Source of the DNA: Roseivirga sp.
Lineage (GTDB): Bacteria > Bacteroidota > Bacteroidia > Cytophagales > Cyclobacteriaceae
Assembly: GCA_029262895.1 (NCBI GenBank)
Contig: JAJCYM010000046.1
Coordinates: 34,593-98,592 of the forward strand
Direction of reading: 5' to 3'
DNA: 64,000 bases
This document shows positions 17,690 through 26,875 of the stretch, piece after piece; positions within the stretch are counted from its first letter, which is position 1, and each line of letters starts with the position of its first letter. A program made the translations under genes and the position numbers. A model generated the notes under the pieces. That model worked only from the letters and a program-made list of their open reading frames with translations. It had not been told where the DNA came from and searched no databases.

Positions 17690-18418
17690 TTAATTCTGCC
17701 TGGTCCAAATTTCTCGAATTGGATTACCCGTGGAGCTAAGTCCTGAATGGTCCCATTTGTTGCCATCAATTTTGTAATCAAAAGTCAACTTTGCACCAAC
17801 TCTATCCGCATTTCTTGAAAAGAACTCTATATGCTCAGTATACTTCCCATCCTTCTTGGTTTAAGTACCACCTCCTGTTCCCGAGAAGCTCTTAGTTTCG
17901 GGGTCAAAGGCCGCCCATTGGAAGCGCGTTCCGGTCAACATCTTAATTGTCTTTCTAGAACCCTGTCTCATAGCGCTCATCTCGCCATTTCGCATACGGT
18001 CAGTTATTCTCCAAGCACCAAACATTTCGCTATTGCCATTATCAATTCGTTCATAGGTCGCAGTTTCATTGGTCGAAACTATTGTGGATTTCATCTGAGA
18101 CCCGGTAATGGAAACACTCAATTCCATTTTGGTACCCACCAAATTTTTGTCCATAGAGCTAAATTCCATCGTGAAATCATATTGACCATTTCCCTTATCA
18201 GTTAGAATGCCGCCCTGTGAACCAATGAACTTCTTATTCTGAATATCATATAATGAGAAAAAAGAGTATCCATCTGCAATGGTCATAACGGCTGAAGTGG
18301 TGCCTCCCTGACCTTTAGGCAGCGTTGTTTTCCATGCACCTTCAATTTCAAGTTTCGCTTGTGCAAAACTGACGGACACCAAAAAACATAATAGTGATGT
18401 ACATATTAACTTTTTCAT
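17690..18418 (-). pseudogene. secreted hypothetical protein interrupted by an in-frame TAA
   Basis: The frame opens at 18418 with a signal peptide (MKKLICTSLLCFLVSVSFAQ) and runs 185 codons to TAA at 17861-17863. It then continues in the same frame for 56 more codons (TKKDGKYTEHIEFFSR... to ...REIWTRQN) to a second TAA at 17690-17692, followed by a terminator. The text across the stop, SFSGTGGGT-stop-TKKDGKYTEH, reads as one domain in which Tyr (TAT/TAC) would fit the stop position. Family: Bacteroidota secreted proteins of unknown function. It may be a recent nonsense mutation, a sequencing error, or a truncated but functional protein; the first two are more likely because the tail keeps coding character. 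Confidence 0.75.
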
Positions 18419-18494
18419 TTTCTTCGCTGGTTGTTCAGCATCAATTTACGCAATACACTACAAAAAGGCCAAGTAGAATATTTATTTCCAATTG

Positions 18495-18525
18495 TTTGGG
18501 ATTAAAATAATTAGACCTATTTTTG
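18495..18525 (+). promoter_or_regulatory. Bacteroidota-type promoter of rpsT
   Basis: TTTG (18495-18498), a 19-bp spacer, then TATTTTTG (18518-18525) match the -33/-7 consensus TTTG...TAnnTTTG closely. The rpsT start codon follows at 18564, leaving a leader of about 35 nt that contains AGAAAGAGA. Confidence 0.65.
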
Positions 18526-18563
18526 CATCCCGAAATCGGGGAATTAAGAAAGAGATTTAAGGA

Positions 18564-18815
18564 ATGGCAAATCATAAGTCAGCATTAAAGAGAATCAGAT
18601 CTAACGAGGCTAAGCGCGTGAGAAACCGCTATCAGCACAAAACAACGCGTACTTTCGTGAAGAGATTGCGTGAAACATCTGACAAAACTGAAGCACAAGA
18701 GTTGTTGAAGAAGGTAATCAGTATGTTGGATCGATTAGCTAAAAGAAATATAATCCACAAAAATAAGGCAGCCAACAACAAGTCAAAATTGACTAAGGTT
18801 GTGAACAGCCTTTAA
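18564..18815 (+). CDS. rpsT: 30S ribosomal protein S20
   Basis: 83 residues, Lys/Arg-rich and helical. It opens MANHKSALKRIRSNEAKRVR, typical S20, and contains the LDRLAKRNIIHKNKAANNKSKL C-terminal signature. It binds the 5' domain of 16S rRNA. It has its own promoter and a strong terminator, so it is a monocistronic unit. Confidence 0.98.
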   Translation: MANHKSALKRIRSNEAKRVRNRYQHKTTRTFVKRLRETSDKTEAQELLKKVISMLDRLAKRNIIHKNKAANNKSKLTKVVNSL

Positions 18816-18840
18816 TCAAAGAAATTAATTGACCCAAAAA

Positions 18841-18867
18841 CCCTGACTGAATAGTCAGGGTTTTTTT
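18841..18867 (+). terminator. rho-independent terminator of rpsT
   Basis: Perfect 8-bp stem CCCTGACT (18841-18848) / AGTCAGGG (18853-18860), GAAT loop, followed by seven T. Confidence 0.93.
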
Positions 18868-18925
18868 GTGTGCTTACTTTATTAAATGTATCTTATAGTT
18901 ACGCACTTTCACTGCATAATTATAA

Positions 18926-19615
18926 ATGAAAAATGAGCTGAATATACCCAGTTGGGCGGAAGAAGACCGCCCAAGAGAGAAACTACTACTCAAGGGCAAA
19001 TCAACCTTATCAGATGCTGAACTTATAGCAATTCTTATCGGATCCGGGACTCCTGCCATGAGTGCAGTGGCACTCTCTCAACTAATCCTTGCCAGTATAA
19101 ACAACGACCTTAATGCCCTTGCCAAACTCAGTGTGAAGGAGCTACAAGAATTTAAGGGGATCGGAGAAGCCAAGGCTATCAGTATAATCAGTGCGCTTGA
19201 GCTAGGGAGAAGAAGAAAGGCCAGTGCCACACAAACGAAACCCCAAATCAAATGTTCAGAGGATGCCTACAAGCTCATGATGTCTGAGCTCTTAGATCAA
19301 CCTGTTGAGCAATTTTGGGTAATTATGCTCAGTAGAAGTAATAAGGTAATTCAGAAAAGGGCTATCAGCCTTGGAGGTATCTCTGGCACCACTGCCGATC
19401 CTAAGGTCATTTTCAAAAAAGCTCTGGATGATTCAGCCAGCGGAATAATTCTCGTTCATAACCACCCTTCAGGAAATTTGAAACCAAGCCATGCCGATAT
19501 AAAACTGACTCAAAGAATGCAGCAGTCAGGTAAGCTTTTGGAGATACCTGTGCTCGACCATATTATTTTTACCGATGATGGCTACTTCAGCTTTGCTGAC
19601 GAAAGTCTTCTTTAA
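18926..19615 (+). CDS. radC: RadC family JAB/MPN-domain protein
   Basis: 229 residues. The N-terminal helix-hairpin-helix region (LSVKELQEFKGIGEAKAISIISALELGRR) is followed by a JAB metalloprotease-like domain with VHNHPSGNLKPSHADIKLTQRM, i.e. the HxHPSG...SxxD metal site. RadC is named for DNA repair, but its activity is unproven; the fold is that of a zinc isopeptidase. Length and both domains are normal. The ATG at 18926 has no clear Shine-Dalgarno. Confidence 0.95.
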   Translation: MKNELNIPSWAEEDRPREKLLLKGKSTLSDAELIAILIGSGTPAMSAVALSQLILASINNDLNALAKLSVKELQEFKGIGEAKAISIISALELGRRRKASATQTKPQIKCSEDAYKLMMSELLDQPVEQFWVIMLSRSNKVIQKRAISLGGISGTTADPKVIFKKALDDSASGIILVHNHPSGNLKPSHADIKLTQRMQQSGKLLEIPVLDHIIFTDDGYFSFADESLL

Positions 19616-19673
19616 CCCGATTTAACTATTCATTAGAACGTTCTTTGTGTTAATTTTACAAAAAGGTTGATCC

Positions 19674-20291
19674 ATGAAGAGAAATACGATTTTCGGGATT
19701 TTAGCAGTAGCTATAGTGGGTATCACTATTTATAATTTTGCCACCACAGGAGAGAGCGGGGCGGAATATCAGGCTCGAGTGGAAGAAGACCGAGAGATCA
19801 AGAATCGCTATATGCGCTCGGGTAGTTCTCCAATGCTTGAGGAAGACAAAGCAGAATTTACAGGACTTAATTTTTTCCCCATAAATTCCGATTATAAGAT
19901 CCGGGCCAAATTGGACATCCTAAAGCGCAAGCAACCTATTTTTATTGCTACAACCACCGGAGAGCAACGGGAGTATTTGCGTTTTGGCTATGCCGAATTT
20001 GAATTAAACGGGCAGTCTCATAAGTTGATTCTTTATAAAGACCTGGAAGAAAACAATCCGAGGAAACTTTCATTGATGTTTGCAGATGAAACAAGTGGCC
20101 TGACTACCTATGGAGGTGGCAGATATTTGGATGTTTATAAAGACTCAGATATGGCCATCACTATCGACTTTAATTTTTCCTACAATCCATATTGCCATTT
20201 CAATGAGGAGTATAGTTGTCCACTTCCACCCCGAGAAAACTTGATGACCGTGGCCGTTGAAGCAGGAGAAAAACTCTACAAAGCCTTATAA
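19674..20291 (+). CDS. DUF1684 family protein
   Basis: 205 residues. A single N-terminal hydrophobic segment (~4-22) acts as anchor or uncleaved signal. The DUF1684 domain follows, with diagnostic GGGRYLDVYK and IDFNFSYNPYCHFNEEYSCPLPPRENL near the C-terminus, including the paired cysteines of YNPYC...SCPLPP. Function of DUF1684 is unknown. AAAAAGG lies 7-13 bp before the start. It is followed by a 247-bp gap containing a palindromic repeat. Confidence 0.85.
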   Translation: MKRNTIFGILAVAIVGITIYNFATTGESGAEYQARVEEDREIKNRYMRSGSSPMLEEDKAEFTGLNFFPINSDYKIRAKLDILKRKQPIFIATTTGEQREYLRFGYAEFELNGQSHKLILYKDLEENNPRKLSLMFADETSGLTTYGGGRYLDVYKDSDMAITIDFNFSYNPYCHFNEEYSCPLPPRENLMTVAVEAGEKLYKAL

Positions 20292-20392
20292 TCGCATTGT
20301 TCCTTTTCTTAAATGATTAATTTTGCTGCTTGATCAGAATCAGGTGATTATACCAATTCAATTATGAAATGGCGTGAATAGAAATTAGATTA

Positions 20393-20468
20393 TTATCGCT
20401 TGATCGAGGCGAGAAATGAGGGCATAGCATCGCTATGGCTGATTTTTTCAACAAAGAACAAGCGGTAA
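20393..20468. repeat. 76-nt palindromic intergenic element
   Basis: Outer arms TTATCGCTTG (20393-20402) and CAAGCGGTAA (20459-20468) pair with one G-U. An inner perfect hairpin CATAGC-ATC-GCTATG lies at 20423-20437. It sits between the DUF1684 gene and pheT. The layout resembles REP-like mobile palindromes; only one copy is seen in this window, so its repeated nature is inferred. Confidence 0.45.
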
Positions 20469-20538
20469 GAAATCATTTATAGTCGTCATGTTATATTTGA
20501 TTTGGTATTGCCTCGCGCATAACAGACAATTCAAAAAA

Positions 20539-22944
20539 ATGAAGATTTCCCTCAGTTGGCTTAAGGAATATATAGAGATAGATAAATCACCAGAAGAAAT
20601 CTCAGCTATGCTCACCGCCACCGGATTGGAAGTGGAAGGCCTGGAGGAAATTGAATCTATTCCTGGTGGAATGAGGGGATTGGTCATTGGTGAGGTACTC
20701 ACTTGCGAGAAGCATCCCAACGCAGACAAGTTAAGCAAGACAACAGTTGATATCGGAGCTACTGAGCCTTCCCCTATTGTTTGTGGTGCTCCAAATGTAT
20801 CCGTTGGCCAAAAGGTTGTTGTGGCCACTGTTAATTCCACCCTATACCCTAAGGGGCATGAACCTTTCAAAATTAAGAAAGCCAAAATCAGAGGCGAAGT
20901 GTCAGCTGGTATGATTTGTGCAGAAGATGAAATTGGTCTGGGCGATGAGCATGATGGCATCATGGTGCTGGACACATCCTTACCCAACGGTACAGCGGCA
21001 GCTGAGTATTTTAGCATTGAGTCTGATTGGGTTTTCGAAATTGGGCTGACACCCAATCGTGCAGATGGTGCTTCTCATCTGGGTGTGGCTAGAGACTTAA
21101 AGGCACTGTTCAATCGGGACATTGCCAAAAAATCCATAGCAGATTTTTCAATAGACAATACAAACCGAGAGATCAAGGTCACGGTTGAAAACACAGAGGC
21201 TTGCCCAAGGTATTCGGCATTGACCATGACAGATGTCACGGTTAAACAATCACCAGATTGGCTGCAAAACAAGCTCAGGGCCATCGGGATCAATCCAACC
21301 AATAATGTGGTAGATATCACCAATTATGTACTTCACGGTCTTGGGCAGCCCATGCATGCCTTTGACGCTGACGCCATTACAGGGGATGAAGTGATTGTCA
21401 AAACCTTACCAGAGGGGAGCAAGTTTACCACTTTAGACGAAAAAGAGCGCAAGCTGGCAGCCACTGACCTTATGATTTGCAATAAGGAGGGGGGCATGTG
21501 CATCGCAGGTGTTTTTGGTGGAACCAAGTCCGGAGTAACCGAATCAACCAAGAATATATTCCTTGAGAGTGCCTACTTCTCGCCCGAATATATTCGCAGG
21601 TCAGCCCAAAAACATCAGCTTAAAACGGATGCTTCCTTTAGGTACGAAAGGGGCACCGACCCAAACATCACGGTATACGCACTTAAGGTCGCGGCTCTAC
21701 TGATCAAAGAAATTGCCGGAGGCAAGATCTCCTCCGAAATTACCGACATCTACCCTTCTCCTATTGCGGATTTTGAGGTTTCAGTGAAATACTCCAATGT
21801 CACACGCCTGATTGGTAAAGACCTTGGCAAAGAGCGCATTCACAAGATTTTGAATGATCTGGATATTGAAATCACCAAAGAAACAGAAACAGGGTTTGTA
21901 GCTATTGTGCCACCCTATCGCGTGGATGTTCAGCGCGAAGCTGACATCATCGAGGAAGTGCTTAGGATTTATGGCTATGACAATATTGAGGTTCAGGATC
22001 ATCTAAGCAGTACTTTCCTTTCAGAATTCCCAGTGAATGATCAGGACGGAATTCAGAAAGACGTCAGCCGACTGTTGGCCGGTGACGGTTATCATGAGAT
22101 CATCACCAACTCACAGACCAAAGCCGAATACTCTGAAAGGGTTGAGAGCATCAATTCGCAAGAAAATGTAAACATCCTCAATTACTTGAGTGAGGATTTG
22201 ACGGTGATGCGCCAATCTCTGATGTTTCAGGGGCTTGAAGTAATAGCCAGAAACGTCAACCGAAAGCAGGAGGACATGAGCCTCTATGAGTTTGGTACAA
22301 CCTACCATCTCATTAACGACAAATATGTGGAGCGAAAGCGGCTGGCACTTTTTGTTACCGGTCATAACATTTCTGAAAGCTGGCTGGAAAAAAACAGGCC
22401 ATCACATTTCCACGATATTTTGAGCATCGTCAAAAAAGTCCTCGGCCATTTTGGCCACAGCAACTTGGATTCTGTGGATACCCAAAATGATCACTTTAGT
22501 TACGGATTAACCATCTCACTCAACAATAAGGCAATTGTTGAAGTAGGTAAGGTCAACCCAAAAGTATCAGATGTAAAGCAGGAAGTTTTCTATGCTGACT
22601 TTGACTGGGCCTACTTAAGCAAACAATACAACACCGATTTTAGCTTCAAACCATTGTCAAAATTCCCTGAAGTCCGAAGGGATTTGTCATTAGTTATTGA
22701 CAAAGCCGTGAAATTTGAAGACATTAGGAAGCTGTCAACAAAACTCGAGCGAAAACTGATTAATAGAATCAATGTTTTTGACGTTTACGAAGGGGATAAA
22801 ATTGATGCGGGTAAGAAGGCCTATGCCATCAGCTTTTTTCTTCAGGATCAGGACAGTACTTTGACAGACAAGGTTATTGATAAAACAATGAACCGTCTAA
22901 TACAAGGTTTCGAAAGAGACCTGGGAGCATTAATCAGAAAATAA
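20539..22944 (+). CDS. pheT: phenylalanyl-tRNA synthetase beta subunit
   Basis: 801 residues from the ATG at 20539 (MKISLSWLKEYIEI, the normal PheT N-terminus; an upstream in-frame ATG at 20488 would add an unrelated tail). Domains in order: EMAP/OB tRNA-binding domain (~40-150, ending CAEDEIGLGDEHDGI), B3/B4 editing domain with HAFDAD, the B5 domain, the catalytic-like core, and the C-terminal ferredoxin-fold anticodon-binding domain (FPEVRRDLSLVID...). A TAnnTTTG box (TATATTTG, 20492-20499) precedes it. pheS is not adjacent. It overlaps the next gene by 1 bp (TAATG). Confidence 0.97.
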   Translation: MKISLSWLKEYIEIDKSPEEISAMLTATGLEVEGLEEIESIPGGMRGLVIGEVLTCEKHPNADKLSKTTVDIGATEPSPIVCGAPNVSVGQKVVVATVNSTLYPKGHEPFKIKKAKIRGEVSAGMICAEDEIGLGDEHDGIMVLDTSLPNGTAAAEYFSIESDWVFEIGLTPNRADGASHLGVARDLKALFNRDIAKKSIADFSIDNTNREIKVTVENTEACPRYSALTMTDVTVKQSPDWLQNKLRAIGINPTNNVVDITNYVLHGLGQPMHAFDADAITGDEVIVKTLPEGSKFTTLDEKERKLAATDLMICNKEGGMCIAGVFGGTKSGVTESTKNIFLESAYFSPEYIRRSAQKHQLKTDASFRYERGTDPNITVYALKVAALLIKEIAGGKISSEITDIYPSPIADFEVSVKYSNVTRLIGKDLGKERIHKILNDLDIEITKETETGFVAIVPPYRVDVQREADIIEEVLRIYGYDNIEVQDHLSSTFLSEFPVNDQDGIQKDVSRLLAGDGYHEIITNSQTKAEYSERVESINSQENVNILNYLSEDLTVMRQSLMFQGLEVIARNVNRKQEDMSLYEFGTTYHLINDKYVERKRLALFVTGHNISESWLEKNRPSHFHDILSIVKKVLGHFGHSNLDSVDTQNDHFSYGLTISLNNKAIVEVGKVNPKVSDVKQEVFYADFDWAYLSKQYNTDFSFKPLSKFPEVRRDLSLVIDKAVKFEDIRKLSTKLERKLINRINVFDVYEGDKIDAGKKAYAISFFLQDQDSTLTDKVIDKTMNRLIQGFERDLGALIRK

Positions 22945-23240
22945 TGGAAGAAAACTCTCTGCCCGGCAAACTGGAAAATCTGGAAAACAAATTGAGATTG
23001 TTGCTGGATTCACACCAGTCGATTAAGGACCAGCGAGATGCGCTCAATGAAGAGAATAATGGCCTTAAAAGCCAAATTGAGGTGCTTTCAGGTCAAGTGA
23101 GTGACTTTCAAAACCAAGATAAAATAACTAAAATTGTATCAAGTACCACAGTAGAGAAGGAAGAAGCTACTGAGTTGAAATATAAGTTAAACGAGTACAT
23201 TAGGGAAATAGATAGATGCATTGCTCATTTGAGTCAATGA
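22944..23240 (+). CDS. small coiled-coil protein between pheT and zapA
   Basis: 98 residues. The central part (~5-60) is a continuous heptad-type coiled coil rich in Leu/Glu/Lys/Gln, followed by a short C-terminal helix (LKYKLNEYIREIDRCIAHLSQ). No signal or membrane segment. It is translationally coupled to pheT (TAATG) and lies 11 bp before zapA, suggesting a partner role in division such as a ZapB-like cross-linker; that role is inference from context and coiled-coil character only. Confidence 0.75.
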   Translation: MEENSLPGKLENLENKLRLLLDSHQSIKDQRDALNEENNGLKSQIEVLSGQVSDFQNQDKITKIVSSTTVEKEEATELKYKLNEYIREIDRCIAHLSQ

Positions 23241-23251
23241 CCAATAAATAA

Positions 23252-23539
23252 ATGGATATACTATCAATAAAAATAAAAATAGGGGATCGGGAATACCCCA
23301 TGAAGGTTAAGCCTGCTGATGAAGAGCGGGTTAGAAAAGCAAGTAAATCAATAAATGAGAAATTAAAATCTTACAAAGACCAATTCGGTATAGATGATAA
23401 ACAGGACTTGATGGCCATGGTGGCCTTTGACTGTCTTGTGGAGAAGATGACCACCGAAGAAAATGTCACAGAATTTGATGTTGTGTCAGATGAAAAGATT
23501 TCTCAGATGGAAAACCTGATAACAAAAGCCCTCTCCTAG
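23252..23539 (+). CDS. zapA: cell division protein ZapA
   Basis: 95 residues. The N-terminal ZapA domain (LSIKIKIGDREYPMKVKPADEERVRKAS) is followed by a helical dimerisation segment (DKQDLMAMVAFDCLVEKM). ZapA binds and bundles FtsZ filaments at the division ring. The length is typical of the short ZapA form. The coiled-coil gene precedes it and rny follows after 52 bp, an arrangement I know from other Bacteroidota. Confidence 0.9.
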   Translation: MDILSIKIKIGDREYPMKVKPADEERVRKASKSINEKLKSYKDQFGIDDKQDLMAMVAFDCLVEKMTTEENVTEFDVVSDEKISQMENLITKALS

Positions 23540-23591
23540 CCTACTCAATTTCATACTCCGCTTCCTCCTGTCTACATAGATATATAAATGT

Positions 23592-25157
23592 ATGGGAGAT
23601 ACCACCACAATCTTAATTGTAGCCATTGTTGCATTGGCTGTAGGAGTGATTATAGGCAGACTACTGCTCCAAAAATTCAATAAGAAACAGACTGAACAAC
23701 TCGAGGAGAAAGGGCTTCAAATTGTCAAAGAAGCTGAGTTAAGAGCTGAGAATATCAAAAAAGATAAGATGCACGAGGCCAAGGAAAAATTTCTAAGGCT
23801 TAAATCGGAGTTTGAGGAGGAAAGCAATCGCAAGAAAAATCAGATTATTTCCAATGAAAATAAACTCAGACAAAGAGAGTCTCAGCTCAACAAAGAGGGA
23901 GAACACATAAAACGCAAAGAAGATGAACTAGACAGCGTTCGTGAGAACCTTGAAGCACAGTTAGAAATTGTCAAAAAGCGTAAAGAAGATCTCGAAAAGA
24001 AAAAAGATGAGAAAGTAAAAGCCCTTGAAAAAGTGGCTCAACTCTCTGCCGATGAAGCGCGTGAAGAGCTCATTGAGGCCCTTAAGGACGAGGCTGACTC
24101 CAAAGCTTCGGCATTGATCAAGGACATTATTGATGAAGCCAAACTCTCAGGGGCAAAAGAAGCTAAGAAGATCGTAATCCAGTCTATTCAAAGAACGGCT
24201 ACGGAGCACGCCATTGAAAACTGTGTGTCTATTTTCAATATTGAAAGTGATGACATCAAGGGTAAAATAATCGGTCGAGAAGGCCGAAATATTCGCGCCC
24301 TGGAAGGAGCCACCGGGGTTGAGATCATTGTGGATGATACACCTGAGGCCATTATCATTTCAGGCTTTGACCCGGTCCGCAGAGAAATCACAAGGTTGTC
24401 TCTGCACAGACTCGTAACGGATGGTAGAATCCACCCCGCCAGAATTGAAGAGGTAGTGGCCAAAACTACCAAGAACATTGAAGAAGAAATTGTTGAGATC
24501 GGTGAAAGAACGGTAATTGATATGGGCATCCATGGCCTTCATCCCGAGCTAATCAAGATGGTCGGTAGAATGCGTTTCCGCTCGTCATATGGACAAAACT
24601 TATTACAGCATTCACGAGAGGTTTCCAACCTATGTGCGACAATGGCTTCCGAATTGGGGCTAAATGCCAAACAGGCCAAAAGGGCTGGTCTACTGCATGA
24701 TATCGGTAAAGTTTGGCATGAAGAACCAGAGATGCCCCACGCCTTACTTGGAATGGAACTGGCCAAGAAATACAAGGAACACCCTGTAGTTTGCAATGCC
24801 ATTGGTGCTCACCACGATGAGATAGAGATGACTTCAATGATCTCACCTTTGGTGCAGGCCTGTGATGCAATATCAGGGTCACGTCCGGGTGCAAGACGTG
24901 AGATCATGGAATCTTATATCAAACGATTGAAAGAGTTGGAAGCGCTTGCACTTGAGTTTGACGGTGTGAATAAATGCTATGCCATACAGGCAGGCCGCGA
25001 ATTGCGTGTGATGGTAGATTCCGAATCCGTCACCGATACACAAGCAGGCCAACTGTCTTTTGATATCTCACAGAAAATTGAAAAGGACATGCAATACCCC
25101 GGGCAGATCAAGGTAACCGTGATCAGGGAAATGCGGGCTGTTAACTTTGCGAAGTAA
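23592..25157 (+). CDS. rny: ribonuclease Y
   Basis: 521 residues. An N-terminal membrane anchor (~7-27) is followed by a long charged coiled coil (~30-190), a KH RNA-binding domain with [26 protein letters not shown], and an HD metal-dependent phosphodiesterase domain ([12 protein letters not shown], then GAHHDEIE). RNase Y is the membrane-attached endonuclease that initiates mRNA decay. Domain order and length match the family. The LysE gene begins 2 bp after its stop. Confidence 0.97.
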   Translation: MGDTTTILIVAIVALAVGVIIGRLLLQKFNKKQTEQLEEKGLQIVKEAELRAENIKKDKMHEAKEKFLRLKSEFEEESNRKKNQIISNENKLRQRESQLNKEGEHIKRKEDELDSVRENLEAQLEIVKKRKEDLEKKKDEKVKALEKVAQLSADEAREELIEALKDEADSKASALIKDIIDEAKLSGAKEAKKIVIQSIQRTATEHAIENCVSIFNIESDDIKGKIIGREGRNIRALEGATGVEIIVDDTPEAIIISGFDPVRREITRLSLHRLVTDGRIHPARIEEVVAKTTKNIEEEIVEIGERTVIDMGIHGLHPELIKMVGRMRFRSSYGQNLLQHSREVSNLCATMASELGLNAKQAKRAGLLHDIGKVWHEEPEMPHALLGMELAKKYKEHPVVCNAIGAHHDEIEMTSMISPLVQACDAISGSRPGARREIMESYIKRLKELEALALEFDGVNKCYAIQAGRELRVMVDSESVTDTQAGQLSFDISQKIEKDMQYPGQIKVTVIREMRAVNFAK

Positions 25158-25159
25158 AA

Positions 25160-25819
25160 ATGATTGTAATTCCAGAGCTGGAGAGCATTCTACTTTTTCT
25201 AACGGCCGCCACAATCCTTGTGATCATTCCCGGCCCTGCCGTACTCTACATTATGTCCAAGAGTATTGAACATGGCCGCAAAGCAGGAATTGTCTCCGTT
25301 TTAGGCATTTCAATTGGAGGATTGGTACATGTTATTGCAGCGGCCATCGGAATTTCCGCCATCATTCTGGCCTCAACCTTAGCCTTTTCAATCTTGAAGT
25401 ACCTGGGTGCTTTATACCTTATCTATTTAGGAATCAAAAAAATATTGAAGAAAACTCCTACACCCGAGCAACAAGAAATCGGCACCAAACAGCGACTGTC
25501 AAAAATATTTTATGAAGGGGTTTTAGTAAACGCCCTCAACCCAAAAACTGCAATCTTCTTCCTGGCTTTTCTGCCGCAGTTCATCAGCCCTGCTAACGGT
25601 GGAGTAACCTCACAAATCATTTTCCTCGGTCTGCTATTCATTGTAGTGGCTCTCCTGGGCGACCTGCTATATGTAATTCTCTCTTCAAAAATTGCCTCCT
25701 GGATTAAAAGCAGCAAAGCCTCTGGCCGAGTACAGAGATATATAATTGGAGCTATTTACATTGTACTCGGACTACTGACATTAGCGGTCAATGACCCGCA
25801 AGGTCATCGAGCAAAATAA
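25160..25819 (+). CDS. LysE/RhtB family amino-acid exporter
   Basis: 219 residues with about six hydrophobic segments. The N-terminal signature TAATILVIIPGPAVLYIMSKSIEHGRKAGI and the mid-chain GALYLIYLGIKKI and NALNPKTAIFFLAFLPQFI mark the LysE/RhtB/CadD superfamily. Substrate is not predictable (homoserine, threonine and leucine efflux are all known). It starts 2 bp after rny, so is probably read through from it. Confidence 0.9.
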   Translation: MIVIPELESILLFLTAATILVIIPGPAVLYIMSKSIEHGRKAGIVSVLGISIGGLVHVIAAAIGISAIILASTLAFSILKYLGALYLIYLGIKKILKKTPTPEQQEIGTKQRLSKIFYEGVLVNALNPKTAIFFLAFLPQFISPANGGVTSQIIFLGLLFIVVALLGDLLYVILSSKIASWIKSSKASGRVQRYIIGAIYIVLGLLTLAVNDPQGHRAK

Positions 25820-25946
25820 GTACTTTTGTCAAGTGAAATGTTTGCCGGTTTTAAGTGAGCTGGCACAGCTAATTAAGAAACTTAAATGGGCAAAGTCATC
25901 GTGATTCGTGAAATGAGTCGCATTTAGCCAATCATAAAAACCGCAT

Positions 25947-25977
25947 AGTTTGTCAACTTTTAAAAAGTTGACAAACT
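25947..25977. promoter_or_regulatory. perfect 31-nt operator palindrome of the ars operon
   Basis: Fifteen base pairs on each side of a central A (25962), with arms beginning AGTTTGTCAACTT. It ends 13 bp before the arsR start codon, the expected place for an autoregulatory ArsR site. An arsenite-responsive repressor dimer binding here would block transcription of all four genes. Confidence 0.85.
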
Positions 25978-25990
25978 TGCAAAACAAACC

Positions 25991-26320
25991 ATGGGTCTAA
26001 CCAAAACAGAAAAATTCACGCAAAACCAAAACGAAATGGCCGCCATGGCCAAGGCGCTGGCCCATCCTGCCCGAGTAGCCATCATCCAGCATTTAATCAA
26101 AGCCAATGCCTGCATTAATGGAGATTTGGTAAGTGAACTTGGTCTTGCCCAAGCTACTATCTCGCAGCATCTAAGAGAGTTAAAGGAAGTGGGATTGATT
26201 CAGGGCACCATCGAAGGAACAAGCATCTCCTATTGCATCAACCCCGGAAAATGGACAGAAGTGAGAGATGCCTTCAATAACTTATTTCAGGGATTTGATA
26301 CTGATTTAACCTGTTGCTAA
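25991..26320 (+). CDS. arsR: ArsR/SmtB family metalloregulator
   Basis: 109 residues with a winged helix-turn-helix. Recognition-helix region LGLAQATISQHLRELKEVGLIQG; the upstream segment AMAKALAHPARVAIIQHL is typical of ArsR. Possible As(III)-binding cysteines are Cys36 (NACING) and the C-terminal pair in DLTCC; the canonical ELCVCDL alpha-3 motif is absent, so metal sensing probably uses these others. First gene of the ars operon, under a perfect palindrome. Confidence 0.92.
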   Translation: MGLTKTEKFTQNQNEMAAMAKALAHPARVAIIQHLIKANACINGDLVSELGLAQATISQHLRELKEVGLIQGTIEGTSISYCINPGKWTEVRDAFNNLFQGFDTDLTCC

Positions 26321-26350
26321 AAATTATAATTCTTTTATCGTAATATTGCA

Positions 26351-26875
26351 ATGAAGCAAATGAATGCGATGTCCAACTTACCAAGAATGCACGTCAGTCT
26401 CTATGTGAGCAACCTGACAGATACAGTGGCTTTTTATGATCAATTTTTCGGCCAACAATCCGAAAAAACCATGCCTGGCTATGCGAAGTATATACTTGAA
26501 AAGCCGGCCTTAATTATAAGTTTCGTTGAAAATGCTGAAAGGGTACGCTCAAACTTCGGGCATCTTGGTTTTCAGGTGGAAAGTGCAGAAAGACTCGAGT
26601 CGCTCTTAAATGTGGCCAGAGAAAAGCAATTAGTTGAAAAAGAAGAGATTGGCACCAACTGTTGTTATGCTAATCAAGACAAATTTTGGGTAAGTGATCC
26701 TGATGGACACCAATGGGAGGTCTATTATTTCAATCACGATACTACTTTCAACGATCCCCATTTTGAAAATGCTTCAGCAGACGCTTGCTGCATGCCACCA
26801 AAAGCAGAGAAGAAAAGAATCAAACTTTCAGACTTAAACACAGCTACTTGTGAGCCAAACAGCGGTTGCTGCTAG
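26351..26875 (+). CDS. ArsI/CadI family metalloenzyme (VOC fold)
   Basis: 174 residues. The vicinal-oxygen-chelate fold carries the ArsI-type residues: candidate metal ligands His14, His71 and Glu123, and the vicinal pair Cys104-Cys105 in GTNCCYANQDKFWV that binds trivalent arsenic in ArsI. ArsI is a dioxygenase that breaks the C-As bond of methylarsenite; the CadI branch is only known as metal-induced. A Cys-rich tail (ADACCMPP, CEPNSGCC) may bind thiophilic metal. Two later Met codons (26360, 26369) are possible starts. Its end overlaps the aquaporin gene by 26 bp. Confidence 0.88.
   Translation: MKQMNAMSNLPRMHVSLYVSNLTDTVAFYDQFFGQQSEKTMPGYAKYILEKPALIISFVENAERVRSNFGHLGFQVESAERLESLLNVAREKQLVEKEEIGTNCCYANQDKFWVSDPDGHQWEVYYFNHDTTFNDPHFENASADACCMPPKAEKKRIKLSDLNTATCEPNSGCC

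Noticed and set aside
17831..18205. 124-codon plus-strand ORF opposite the interrupted secreted-protein gene
   Set aside because: It is antisense to a frame with signal peptide and good coding character on the minus strand and has no recognisable domain.
20488..20538. N-terminal extension of PheT
   Set aside because: MLYLIWYCLAHNRQFKK is unrelated to PheT and overlaps the candidate promoter box; the family starts at MKISLSWLKEYI.
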